This document shows positions 1 to 8,187 of a DNA stretch of 64,000 nucleotides, piece after piece. Each line of letters starts with the position of its first letter. The first letter of the stretch is position 1. Made by a program: the position numbers and the translations under genes. The notes beneath the pieces were generated by a model. That model was given only the letters and a program-made list of their open reading frames with translations. It was not told where the DNA came from and ran no database searches. The DNA is taken from contig CALHTB010000011.1 of the NCBI GenBank assembly GCA_938038785.1, positions 1 to 64,000 on the forward strand, given 5' to 3'. The DNA comes from an uncultured Acidimicrobiales bacterium. GTDB lineage: Bacteria; Actinomycetota; Acidimicrobiia; Acidimicrobiales; SHLQ01.

Positions 1-222
1 CGCCACCACGTTGAACGCCAGGAGCCAAACGGCATTCCACGTGGTGGCAAGCGCAATGGCGCCGCTCCGCCGCCTTTGCGGAGGACGCCAAACCCACAGC
101 GCAAACGAAATCAACGCCGGGCTGATCACTGCGAAGGGGAGAAGGAGTTTGTCGCCGAGCGAAAGCTCGCCGATTGCGGGGAGTTGTTCAAGAATGGGGT
201 CGAGCAGTGCAGCAGCGATCAT
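1..222 (-). CDS. Partial membrane protein, N-terminal 74 residues
   Basis: This is the start of a gene that runs off the left edge. Its ATG (220-222) overlaps the stop of the upstream gene as ATGA, so the two are translationally coupled. The visible 74 residues contain a hydrophobic stretch at about 28-45 and a second at the cut end, with an Arg-rich loop (PPQRRRSG) between them, which suggests an integral membrane protein. No family is recognisable from this fragment. The reading frame is open to base 1 and the coupling makes it likely to be real. Confidence 0.6.
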   Translation of the reverse strand, partial: MIAAALLDPILEQLPAIGELSLGDKLLLPFAVISPALISFALWVWRPPQRRRSGAIALATTWNAVWLLAFNVVA

Positions 223-1205
223 GATTGGACCTCGGTCGTGGTCGGTGCATCTTGGGCGAGATTGTGGGCGAGCATGTCGAGTAGAACCTCGGCCATCTCG
301 CCGACTCCCCAGCGCTCGAGCGGGTCGAAGTAGAAGGCGGGTGCGAGCTCACGGTCGAACTCGATCACCATGGTGAGTTGCAGGCCGTGAGGGGTCTCGA
401 CCCATGCGGCCTCGGCTTGGTGAATCGTCATCCATTGAGCCACCGGGGTGGTGTTGTCGACGATTGTCCAGGTGATGCGATCATCGCTTCGGTCGGTGAC
501 CTCGAGTACGAGTTCGCCCATCTCGCCGTCATCGCCGAACTCAACCGTCCGGATGTCGGCAAGGTCAGCGCCCGTGCCGGTGAATGCGGTGGGCTTGGGG
601 AATGGGAGAGCAAACAGGAGCGGCTCGATCTCGGGAATCTCGGCCGGGCCATACAGCGATGCACTTAGCTCGTCGCTGGTGGTGTCGAACATTCGAGTCT
701 CGGCAACGGTGATGTTCTTCGGTAGCTCATAGACCGCTCCGTCTCCAGCTGCACCGAGCAGCAGTATCGGAAGAATCCACGCAGCACGCTTCACGTCCCG
801 GGTGGAGTGCTTCTGTTGGTAGTGGCCTAGGACGAGCGCGGTTGGGAGGATGATCGGTAGCGCCATCAAGACGCAGATGAACCCCTCGCGTAACACGATC
901 GATGATGCGAAGACAACGATCATCGTCGCTGTAACGACGTGGTATTTGCCCCGGTTGCGTCGGGGTTCGAGTGCGAGGAGTGCAGCGAGCGTCGCCGGGA
1001 CCCCGATGAACAGGACACCGGTGTATTCGATGCCGGTCGTGAAGTGCCAGATGCTGATCGACGCCACCATCGCAACCATGATGGTGAGGGACAGGCGGAT
1101 CTGGAAGCGGCCAATGCGTGGCTGCGGAGGCATCGGCTGCGGCGGTGGGGTCTGCCTTGGGCCATGTGGTGGCGGTGGTACGTGGGGTGGGAATGACGAG
1201 GTCAT
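219..1205 (-). CDS. Multi-pass membrane protein with Pro-rich N-terminus and soluble C-terminal domain
   Basis: A 328-residue protein of unknown function. Residues 1-29 are Pro-rich and probably cytoplasmic. About five hydrophobic segments follow between residues 35 and 155, then a soluble region of about 165 residues with alternating strands and an amphipathic C-terminal helix. A lipid-binding SRPBCC-like fold is possible for the C-terminal part, but I cannot show it. The start at 1205 is chosen because AAAGGA lies just upstream; the open frame extends further, but that part overlaps the desaturase gene in another frame. It is followed by a coupled membrane protein gene and preceded on the same strand by the desaturase. 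Confidence 0.65.
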   Translation of the reverse strand: MTSSFPPHVPPPPHGPRQTPPPQPMPPQPRIGRFQIRLSLTIMVAMVASISIWHFTTGIEYTGVLFIGVPATLAALLALEPRRNRGKYHVVTATMIVVFASSIVLREGFICVLMALPIILPTALVLGHYQQKHSTRDVKRAAWILPILLLGAAGDGAVYELPKNITVAETRMFDTTSDELSASLYGPAEIPEIEPLLFALPFPKPTAFTGTGADLADIRTVEFGDDGEMGELVLEVTDRSDDRITWTIVDNTTPVAQWMTIHQAEAAWVETPHGLQLTMVIEFDRELAPAFYFDPLERWGVGEMAEVLLDMLAHNLAQDAPTTTEVQS

Positions 1206-1251
1206 AGCGGGTCCTTTCGGGGCAGTGGGCGTACTGGGGTTAAGCGGTTCG

Positions 1252-2100
1252 TTAGGCGGCAAGGCGGACGTGCAGGACGTCTTCGGTCTCGAGGGCTTGT
1301 TCGATGTGAGGGCGCAGTGCGGCGAGGCGGGTGAGGGGCACCTTGGGGTAGGCGTGGTGCTCAAGGTGCTGGTGGTGGTTGAAGAACAGGAAGGGCAGCA
1401 CCTTGGTATGGATGAGCACGAGTGGGGTGTGCATCTCGCGGCCCCAGTTGACCTGTGGTCCCTTGCCCTGAAGCACAGCGAAGGCGAAGGATGCGAAATG
1501 CAGCAGCGTCAGGTAGATCCACAGGATCTGGTTGAAGGGGAGTAGGGCGAGGCTGGCGATGTGCAGTGTGGCGTGAACGCTCATCTCGAAGCCGATGCGA
1601 GCACGACGTGGGCTGTTCTTCCAGCCCCAGATGGCGAGGCGGTAGCGGTACCGCGCAGCGCCGAGCGGCATTTGCTTCCACGAGAGGTATTCGATGTAGG
1701 CCTCGGGGTCCGGCATGTCGCTGCCGTCGCGATGGTGAACGACGTGGGTCGACTGCAGCGCGTGGCCGCTTTCAACGACGATGCATCCGAGCACTGTCAG
1801 CCAGAAGTGGCGTGCTCGGCCCGAGAGCCCGAGGCTGCCGTGGATGAGGTGGTGGACAGCCGAGAGGGTCGAGCCGTACAGGAACCACACAACTGCGGGG
1901 GTGAGGATCCACCAGCCCTTCACGGCCATGAAGACGTAGGTGGCAACCGACAGCAGCGAGCGGGCGATGAGGCCGAAGGCCAGCGGCCGCATGTCCGACA
2001 TCACGTCGACGTCGAGGTCGCGCAGCCGAGGCATTGCGAGCTTGGGGATCGAGCGTTCCTTGCGGATTGCCCAGGTGGGTTGTGTGGTTGAGATACTCAT
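1252..2100 (-). CDS. Membrane fatty acid desaturase / hydroxylase family protein
   Basis: A 282-residue di-iron membrane enzyme that would introduce a double bond or hydroxyl into a lipid acyl chain. All three histidine boxes are visible: HHLIH at about 83-87, HVVHH at about 119-123 and HHQHLEHH at about 242-249. They are spaced by hydrophobic segments at about 40-80, 95-112 and 175-210. The start at 2100 is chosen over two upstream in-frame ATGs because GGAG lies 6 nt before it. The gene is divergent from a TetR regulator across a 118-bp region with a promoter and a self-complementary motif. Substrate is unknown; beta-carotene hydroxylase-like or sterol-type relatives share the same boxes. 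Confidence 0.85.
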   Translation of the reverse strand: MSISTTQPTWAIRKERSIPKLAMPRLRDLDVDVMSDMRPLAFGLIARSLLSVATYVFMAVKGWWILTPAVVWFLYGSTLSAVHHLIHGSLGLSGRARHFWLTVLGCIVVESGHALQSTHVVHHRDGSDMPDPEAYIEYLSWKQMPLGAARYRYRLAIWGWKNSPRRARIGFEMSVHATLHIASLALLPFNQILWIYLTLLHFASFAFAVLQGKGPQVNWGREMHTPLVLIHTKVLPFLFFNHHQHLEHHAYPKVPLTRLAALRPHIEQALETEDVLHVRLAA

Positions 2101-2143
2101 GGTTGGCTCCATAAACGTATGTTTCAATAAGGCGTTTAATTAG

Positions 2144-2172
2144 AAGGTACGTACGGTGCCATCAATTGTCAA
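2144..2172 (-). promoter_or_regulatory. Promoter of the desaturase gene with palindrome in the spacer
   Basis: On the minus strand a perfect -35 box TTGACA (2167-2172) is followed by a 17-bp spacer and a weak -10 TACCTT (2144-2149). The spacer/-10 junction carries the self-complementary GTACGTAC (2147-2154). A palindrome at this place in a region divergent to a TetR gene is the classical position of a TetR operator. That assignment is an inference. Confidence 0.45.
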
Positions 2173-2218
2173 CACCTGTTTCAAACAAAGAGTCGAAATA
2201 GTCCGTTAGACTCACGGG

Positions 2219-2875
2219 ATGCCGAAAAAAGTCCCGGAATCAGGCGAATCGGAGGAAGCGACGCCGCCAAAGCGCAAGCGCGGGCGTGGCGCCGATCCCG
2301 AACAAACCAAGACCGAGCTCATCGACGCAGCGATATCGAGCCTTATAGATGAGGGGTACCGAGGTACCACAGCCCGTTCGATCGCCGGGCGTGCCGGCTG
2401 CAATCAGGCAGCGATCTACTATCACTTCGGCGGCATCGATGACCTTCTCATCGCTGCGCTCAAGGTCAGTAGTCAAGGGCGCCTCGCCCGATACAAATCT
2501 GCGCTCAGCGACGATCAATCATTGACCGAACTGATCGCGGCGATCGAAGAGCTCTACGTCGAGGACCGCGAGTCGGGTCATCTCAGTTTGCTCACCGAGC
2601 TCGTCGGCGGCATCACCGCAACGCCCGAACTGCGCCAGGGAATCGAAGCGTCCACCGAGCCTTGGCTGACCTTCGTCGAAGAACGAATCAAACAGGCATC
2701 CAAGAGCGTGTCCTTCGGGAAGATGCTGCCATCGAAGGATCTCGCTGACCTCGTCTTCTCGCTCGTTATCGGCGTTGAGCTGCGCAACAAGGTCGACGGA
2801 AACTTCGACCGATCCGATCGACTGTTCCGGCTTGGACACCTTGCCGCAGGGCTGGCCGAATCGTCAGGGTCATAG
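2219..2875 (+). CDS. TetR/AcrR family transcriptional regulator
   Basis: A 218-residue one-component repressor. A charged N-terminal tail (about 1-30) precedes a TetR helix-turn-helix at about 32-80, with the typical signature GTTARSIAGRAG then AAIYYHFGG. The C-terminal ligand/dimer domain has no recognisable specificity. TAGACT lies 6 nt before the ATG, so the transcript is probably leaderless. It sits between the divergent desaturase and, 53 bp downstream, the molybdenum hydroxylase, whose promoter carries a 15-bp palindrome. Either could be its target. Which one it controls cannot be told from sequence alone. Confidence 0.9.
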   Translation: MPKKVPESGESEEATPPKRKRGRGADPEQTKTELIDAAISSLIDEGYRGTTARSIAGRAGCNQAAIYYHFGGIDDLLIAALKVSSQGRLARYKSALSDDQSLTELIAAIEELYVEDRESGHLSLLTELVGGITATPELRQGIEASTEPWLTFVEERIKQASKSVSFGKMLPSKDLADLVFSLVIGVELRNKVDGNFDRSDRLFRLGHLAAGLAESSGS

Positions 2876-2905
2876 AGACTTCCTGCACCAACACTGCATA
2901 GGAAT

Positions 2906-2928
2906 TTTACATTTTGTAAAGTAGTCGA
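2906..2928 (+). promoter_or_regulatory. Palindromic operator overlapping a leaderless promoter (hydroxylase gene)
   Basis: TTTACATTTTGTAAA (2906-2920) is a 15-bp inverted repeat with 5-bp arms TTTAC/GTAAA. Its right arm overlaps the -10 box TAAAGT (2917-2922), which ends 6 nt before the ATG at 2929. No ribosome binding site is present, which points to a leaderless mRNA. An identical 15-mer with identical spacing lies before the GTG at 8188. A regulator bound here would block RNA polymerase. Confidence 0.7.
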
Positions 2929-5568
2929 ATGACCGAGTTCATATTGAATGGCACGCCCGTCTCCGTTGGCGATCACCACGAGCACCTTCTCACCGCGCTT
3001 CGCGACGAGCTCGGTGTGATGTCGCCCAAGGACGGCTGCTCGCCGACCGGTCAGTGTGGCTGCTGCACCGTGATGGTCGATGGCAAGGCACGCGTGTCCT
3101 GCCAAACCTCGCTCGAGAAGACCGCGGGCACCGAAGTTCTCACGCTCGAAGGTGTAGATCCGGCCGAGCGTGATGCAATGTCGGCCGCCTTCGCCGCCCA
3201 CGGCGCGCTCCAGTGTGGCTTCTGCACTCCCGGCATCGTGATGCGAACCAAGGCAATGGTCGACAAGAAGGGTGCCGACCTCACCCGAAAAAACGCGGCG
3301 ACATTGCTCGGCGCCCACCTTTGCCGATGCACCGGGTACATCAAGATCCTCGATGCGATCGAAGACATTGCAGCCGGTGAAGTTCCTGTGGCCATCCAGC
3401 CTGGGGGAGTGGGTAGCCGCGGCATCAAGTACGAGGCCCACGACTTTGCCATGGGTGAGCGACCGTTCATCGACGACATGGTCCCCGATGGCCTTCTCCA
3501 CGGTGCTGTCCATCTGACCGAACACGGTCGCGCAAACATCACCGCAATCGACACGAGCGCAGCCGAGGCAGTCGACGGCGTGGTCCGGGTCCTCACCGGC
3601 GCCGATGTTCCTGGCGAACTTCGCAGCGGGCTCATCCACAAGGACTGGCCATCGTTCATCCCCATCGGCGGACGCACGAGCTACATGGGTGATGTGCTTG
3701 CCCTCGTCGTTGCTGAAACCCGCGCAATTGCTCGCCACGCAGCCACCCTCGTCGATGTCACCTACGACGTGCTCACACCCATCACCAACCCACTCGAGGC
3801 CATCGCTGAAGGTGCCGAGGATGCGGTATGGACCCTCGATGGCAACGTGCTGTCGACCTCGACATACTCCCGAGGTGATGCCGAAGCAGGTCTAGCCGGT
3901 GCCGCCCATGTGGTGCGCGAGTCGTTCCAAACCCAACGTATCGACCATGCCTTTGTCGAACCCGAGAGCACCCTCGCCGTTCCTCTCGCTCCTGGCGAGC
4001 CGCTGCCAGCCACCGGCACCTTGGGTGATGCTGCCGAAGTCAGCGACGAACGTCGCCTCTACGTCTACTCGGGTGGGCAGGGCATCTGGGACGACCGAAA
4101 CGACATCGCCCGGATGCTCGACATCGACACCTCGCTGGTGTTCACCGAGCTCGTCAGCAATGGCGGTGCCTTTGGCGGCAAGGAAGACATGTCGAACCAA
4201 GGCCAGACAGCGCTCGCGGCCTGGTTGCTCGACCGTCCGGTCAAGACCACGTTCTCTCGCGAAGAGTCACTGCTGGTGCACACCAAACGCCACCCAATTC
4301 AGATGCACTACGAAGCGGGTTGTGACAACGAGGGCCACCTCGTTGGGTTGCGCGTTCGCATGGTTGGCGACTCGGGACCATATGCATCTGTGGGAATGAA
4401 GGTGCTCGAACGCGCCGCCGGGCATTCGTCTGGCCCGTACGTGTGCGACAACATCGACGTCGAAGCAATCGCAGCTCGCACAAACAACTCGGTGTGCGGG
4501 GCGTTCCGTGGGTTTGGTGCCAACCAGGCGCAATTCGCCATGGAAGGTGTGCTCGACCGTCTGGCCGAGAAGGTCGGCATCAACGGCTGGGAAATCCGCA
4601 GCCGTAACGTCATTACTCCAGGGGTCGTGTGGGGACCTGGACAGAAGATGGACGACGGGTGCCTGGGTGCACGCGAGTGCCTCGACGCGGTCAAGCCCGC
4701 CTACGACGAAGCAGTGGCGGCCGGGAAGCCAGTTGGTGTGGGGCTCGGCCTCAAGAACTCGGGTCTCGGCAACGGATTCAAAGAGATCGCGAAGGCTGTT
4801 GTTCACTTCCGCGCCGACAATAATCGCGTCGAAGTCCGCCATTGCTGGACCGAGATGGGCCAGGGAGTTCACACCGTTGCGTTGCAGGTTGCGGTGGAAG
4901 AGCTGGGCATCGAGGCTGAACGAATCGATGTCATTGTTGATTCGACCCGTGAGCTTGGCGCCGGCCAAACCACCGGAAGTCGCGGCACGCTCATGGGTGC
5001 TGGCTCGGTGAAAGATGCATGTGAAAAAGCGGTCGCCGATGGCTGCAAACCAGGCGTCGACTATGAGGGTGAGTATCGAGTCGACTGGACCAACTCGCTG
5101 AACGAGGGGCTCGAGAACCCGATCATCCACTCGACCTTCGGGTACGCCGCCCAACTCGTCGTCCTCGACCCAGAGTCGGGCAAGATCGAAAAGGTCGTGG
5201 CTGCTCACGACGTGGGCAAGGCCGTGAACCCGCTGCTGTGCGAGGGGCAGGTCGAAGGTGCGGTGCACATGGGCCTTGGTTACGCAATGAGCGAAGGGTT
5301 CCCGTGTGACGAGAACGGCAAGCCACTCAACACCAACCTTCGTGGCCTAGCGATTATCAGCGCCAAAGACATGCCTCCGGTTGACGTGATTCTGGTCGAG
5401 TCGGCCGAACCCAACAGTCCGTACGGCATCAAGGGCGTGGGTGAGATCGGACTCGTACCAACCGCCGGGGCAGTAGCCGCCGCAATGCAGTCCCACGATG
5501 GCCAGTGGCGCAACGAGTTGCCGCTCGTCAACGAGAAAAACCGCGAACGAGCTTCGGCTTGGCGTTAA
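2929..5568 (+). CDS. Fused 2Fe-2S / molybdopterin hydroxylase (Se-dependent xanthine dehydrogenase-like, XdhD type)
   Basis: An 879-residue single-chain enzyme of the xanthine oxidase superfamily. Residues 1-155 form the two [2Fe-2S] domains with cysteines at 37, 43, 46 and 58, and at 96, 99, 132 and 134 (CGFCTPG, CRCTGY). The aldehyde oxidase small and large molybdopterin domains follow directly (about 170-870), including GGAFGGKED, AFRGFGANQ and GVGEIG, whose Glu is the expected catalytic base. There is no FAD domain, the layout of E. coli XdhD and of selenium-dependent xanthine dehydrogenases. It would hydroxylate an N-heterocycle such as a purine. Electrons must leave by another partner. 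The substrate is not fixed by sequence. The promoter is leaderless, with a palindrome shared with the gene at 8188. Confidence 0.85.
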   Translation: MTEFILNGTPVSVGDHHEHLLTALRDELGVMSPKDGCSPTGQCGCCTVMVDGKARVSCQTSLEKTAGTEVLTLEGVDPAERDAMSAAFAAHGALQCGFCTPGIVMRTKAMVDKKGADLTRKNAATLLGAHLCRCTGYIKILDAIEDIAAGEVPVAIQPGGVGSRGIKYEAHDFAMGERPFIDDMVPDGLLHGAVHLTEHGRANITAIDTSAAEAVDGVVRVLTGADVPGELRSGLIHKDWPSFIPIGGRTSYMGDVLALVVAETRAIARHAATLVDVTYDVLTPITNPLEAIAEGAEDAVWTLDGNVLSTSTYSRGDAEAGLAGAAHVVRESFQTQRIDHAFVEPESTLAVPLAPGEPLPATGTLGDAAEVSDERRLYVYSGGQGIWDDRNDIARMLDIDTSLVFTELVSNGGAFGGKEDMSNQGQTALAAWLLDRPVKTTFSREESLLVHTKRHPIQMHYEAGCDNEGHLVGLRVRMVGDSGPYASVGMKVLERAAGHSSGPYVCDNIDVEAIAARTNNSVCGAFRGFGANQAQFAMEGVLDRLAEKVGINGWEIRSRNVITPGVVWGPGQKMDDGCLGARECLDAVKPAYDEAVAAGKPVGVGLGLKNSGLGNGFKEIAKAVVHFRADNNRVEVRHCWTEMGQGVHTVALQVAVEELGIEAERIDVIVDSTRELGAGQTTGSRGTLMGAGSVKDACEKAVADGCKPGVDYEGEYRVDWTNSLNEGLENPIIHSTFGYAAQLVVLDPESGKIEKVVAAHDVGKAVNPLLCEGQVEGAVHMGLGYAMSEGFPCDENGKPLNTNLRGLAIISAKDMPPVDVILVESAEPNSPYGIKGVGEIGLVPTAGAVAAAMQSHDGQWRNELPLVNEKNRERASAWR

Positions 5569-5972
5569 TCCTCGTCGAGCTCGGATTCGCGCTTTGCGAG
5601 CTCGGCTTCCCATTCGCGTAGGCGACGTTCCTTCGCCGCGGTGGTTTCGAACCCGTCAGCCGAGGGCGTGCTGGGTTTCGTGGATGCGGTCCACTGGTCG
5701 GAATCCTCGAATCCCCGCGGAGCCAGTTTTCGATCTTGAGGCGGTGGACGGGTGTACGTTGCGCCTGGCATAAAACCAGCGTTCACTGGGCGGCCTAGGC
5801 CGATCCAGGCAACGGCGCCAAGGGTTGGCAAGAAGACGACTAGAAGCAGCCAGACCATCTTGTCAAGGTTCCGGACGAGCACGTTGTCGGTGGAGATCAC
5901 GTCGATCACAGCCCACACCCACAACGCGAAGAGGAAGAAGCCGAACAGTCCTGGAACGAGCAGTCTGACCAT
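5565..5972 (-). CDS. PLDc_N-domain membrane protein
   Basis: A 135-residue protein with two transmembrane helices (about 7-27 and 40-60). Together they match the PLDc_N (cardiolipin synthase N-terminal) pattern, including WLLLVVFLPTLGAVAW followed by GLGRP. The C-terminal half is soluble and ends in a charged coiled coil rich in Glu, Lys and Arg. No phospholipase D catalytic HKD motif is present, so it is not itself a synthase. Function is unknown in this stand-alone family, which is common in actinobacteria. It is convergent with the hydroxylase gene and their stops overlap by 4 bp. Confidence 0.75.
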   Translation of the reverse strand: MVRLLVPGLFGFFLFALWVWAVIDVISTDNVLVRNLDKMVWLLLVVFLPTLGAVAWIGLGRPVNAGFMPGATYTRPPPQDRKLAPRGFEDSDQWTASTKPSTPSADGFETTAAKERRLREWEAELAKRESELDED

Positions 5973-6061
5973 GGTGGGATCCTTGCGCCTACAGGCCCCG
6001 AGCGAGGCGAGCTAATTCCATTGTCGGCGAGATGAAAGTGCAAATGCAAACGGTGGCTCGG

Positions 6062-8041
6062 CTACGCAGCGTCTGGGACCGTGTCCTCAGTTGAGTCCTC
6101 GGTTGTGTCCTCCGCCGTATCGACTGTGTCGTTGTCGCGTCGAGCAAGTTCTTCGAGCTCGAGCAACTCACGTGCGGGCATGGGGTGATGAAAGAGGTAA
6201 CCCTGAGCCACGGTGCCGCCGAGAGAGACTGCAGCCGCTGACTGCGGCAACGTTTCGACCCCTTCCAAGATGACGTCGAGGTTCAGCGCTTGGCTCAGCT
6301 CGATGAGCGACTTCGTGAGCGATCTTGTGACCAGGTCGTCGTTGAGCGCGCTGACGAAGGAACGATCGATCTTCACAACGTCGATCGGTAGGTCTCGGAG
6401 GTGGGAGAGTGAGGAGTATCCCGTGCCGAAGTCATCGAGGGCGATTTTGAAGCCGTGTTCGCGGAGCTCGTTCAGAAGGGGGAGCGCCTGGTCGGTGGAT
6501 ATTGCAGTGTGCTCGGTGATCTCGATGAGCACGTTCTCGGGCGGAACGCCGTAGGACTTAGCGGTTTCACGCAACTCGTGCACGTAGCCAGCGGCGATCA
6601 GTTCATTGTGCGAAACGTTCAGCGACATGATGAAGTGCGGATCTTGATCGATGAGCGGCGCCGCGACTTCGAGTGCCCAGTTCATAACGTGGCTACCGAT
6701 CTCGCTCATCAGGCTCGCTTCCTCTGCAACGTCGAGAAAATGACCGGGGGTCAGGATGTTGTCGCCGTCGCGCCAGCGCACAAGTGCTTCGGCCCCGCAG
6801 ATGTGGCCGGTCGCCAATTCGACGATCGGCTGATACCAGGTTTCGATTTGGCCGTCGAGAAGTGCTGAGCGGAGGCCAACTTCGACGTCAAAGCGTCGAG
6901 CGGTTGCCGCCCGGAGCTGCTCATCAAACAGCACCGAGCGTCCTCGTCCTTGACGTTTTGCTTCATACACCGCCGTGTCGGCACGACTGAGTAGATCGCT
7001 AGCCGATGTAGAGCACGTGGTATCGCACACGGCCATCCCGATGCTCATCGACGCGTGCACCTGCCGGTTCGCGAGGGTGAACGGACGTTTGAGCGCGCGC
7101 AGGAAGGTCTCGGCAACGTGGTTTGCCCGCGCCTCGTCGGCGTTGTCGAGCAGAACGACAAACTCGTCACCGCCAAATCGGGCGACGGTTACGTCGTCGC
7201 CAACATTCACCGCGTCGAGGCGGCGGCCGAGCTTGGACAACAAGTTGTCGCCAGCGCCGTGTCCCAACGAATCGTTGACGACCTTGAACTGATCGAGGTC
7301 GCAGTAGAGCAACGCGGGGCTGGCGCCCTCACTCAGCAGCTGAGAGAGGCGTTCGGTTAGCTCGGTTCGGTTCGTCAGCCCGGTGAGGGCGTCGGTCGTG
7401 GCCCGTCGTTGCAGTTCGCTGGTCGCTCGGTTTTCCTCGGTGACATCACGCCCAATACCGAAGCAACGGCCAACGGTGAAATCGAAGTGGAGATTCCATT
7501 GCACAAGCCGGTAAGTGCCATCGGCTCGGCGCATATTGAAGGTCGGGTTGGACCGACCATCTGTCCGAAGGTCTTGCTCGACGTTGGCACGCGTCTCCAA
7601 GTCGTCCTCGGGGAGAAGGGTCCACGAGTCCACTCCAAAGATCTCTTCACCGGAATACCCGAGTAGCTCCTCCCATGCTGCATTGGACTGGATGATTCGG
7701 CCTTCTTGGTCGTATACGACAAAAAGTGAGTCTCCAGAAGAGAAGAACATGCGTAGAAGGTGGTCTCCGGCATCCTCGCGTTCTCCCGTCGCAAGTAGAA
7801 CCGAACCGTCCTCGTCGAGCGGACGAACGCGCCATCGACTACCGAGCGTTCCAAATCGCAACGTACTGCTGGGATCTTCGGTGTACTCGAGCAGCGTCTC
7901 GCCTGGCTCGACCTTGAGCCATCGGTTTGCGTCGATCACGACCCCATCGGGCAAGACGAGCGCCGCCGGGATTGGTAGGACGCGGAGGATCGAGGCCCAT
8001 GCCGCGAGGTGTTCTGGGTTGGTAGGCGTCGGTGAACCCAT
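6062..8041 (-). CDS. PAS-GGDEF-EAL cyclic di-GMP turnover protein
   Basis: A 659-residue cytoplasmic signalling protein. An N-terminal region (1-95) looks like a degenerate sensor. A PAS domain at about 100-205, GGDEF at about 212-375 with an intact RFGGDEF (GGDEF at 290-294), and EAL at about 385-635 follow. The EAL domain has an intact EAL (418-420) and DDFGTGYSS. Both catalytic signatures are intact, so the protein could make or degrade c-di-GMP; no RxxD inhibitory site is seen at the usual place. The tail is rich in Asp, Thr and Glu. There is no transmembrane segment. The gene stands alone and nothing in the sequence shows its control. Confidence 0.92.
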   Translation of the reverse strand: MGSPTPTNPEHLAAWASILRVLPIPAALVLPDGVVIDANRWLKVEPGETLLEYTEDPSSTLRFGTLGSRWRVRPLDEDGSVLLATGEREDAGDHLLRMFFSSGDSLFVVYDQEGRIIQSNAAWEELLGYSGEEIFGVDSWTLLPEDDLETRANVEQDLRTDGRSNPTFNMRRADGTYRLVQWNLHFDFTVGRCFGIGRDVTEENRATSELQRRATTDALTGLTNRTELTERLSQLLSEGASPALLYCDLDQFKVVNDSLGHGAGDNLLSKLGRRLDAVNVGDDVTVARFGGDEFVVLLDNADEARANHVAETFLRALKRPFTLANRQVHASMSIGMAVCDTTCSTSASDLLSRADTAVYEAKRQGRGRSVLFDEQLRAATARRFDVEVGLRSALLDGQIETWYQPIVELATGHICGAEALVRWRDGDNILTPGHFLDVAEEASLMSEIGSHVMNWALEVAAPLIDQDPHFIMSLNVSHNELIAAGYVHELRETAKSYGVPPENVLIEITEHTAISTDQALPLLNELREHGFKIALDDFGTGYSSLSHLRDLPIDVVKIDRSFVSALNDDLVTRSLTKSLIELSQALNLDVILEGVETLPQSAAAVSLGGTVAQGYLFHHPMPARELLELEELARRDNDTVDTAEDTTEDSTEDTVPDAA

Positions 8042-8097
8042 GTTTCAAGATCGACTCGACAAAGGGTCGACCTTAAGGCGAAACGGCAGAGTGTCAA

Positions 8098-8125
8098 GGT
8101 TGTCAGGTCGGGGTTGTCAGGTCGG
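8098..8125. repeat. Tandem duplication of a 14-bp unit
   Basis: GGTTGTCAGGTCGG occurs twice head to tail (8098-8111 and 8112-8125). It lies in the 146-bp gap between the divergent GGDEF-EAL gene and the amidohydrolase operon, about 40 bp before the palindrome at 8165. It may be a simple slippage duplication or a pair of binding sites. Confidence 0.5.
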
Positions 8126-8164
8126 GCCGCGCAACGATCACCTCGGCGAAGGCGGGCACCTGCC

Positions 8165-8187
8165 TTTACATTTTGTAAAGTAGCCAG
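8165..8187 (+). promoter_or_regulatory. Second copy of the palindromic operator with leaderless promoter
   Basis: TTTACATTTTGTAAA (8165-8179) is identical to the site at 2906-2920. The -10 box TAAAGT (8176-8181) again ends 6 nt before the start codon, here GTG at 8188. Identical sequence and spacing at two related genes 5.3 kb apart is strong evidence for a shared regulator and supports the GTG start of the amidohydrolase. Confidence 0.7.

Noticed and set aside
2929-5568. Selenocysteine in the fused hydroxylase, suggested by its Se-dependent family
   Set aside because: There is no in-frame TGA inside the gene. Any selenium would be a labile cofactor, which sequence cannot show.
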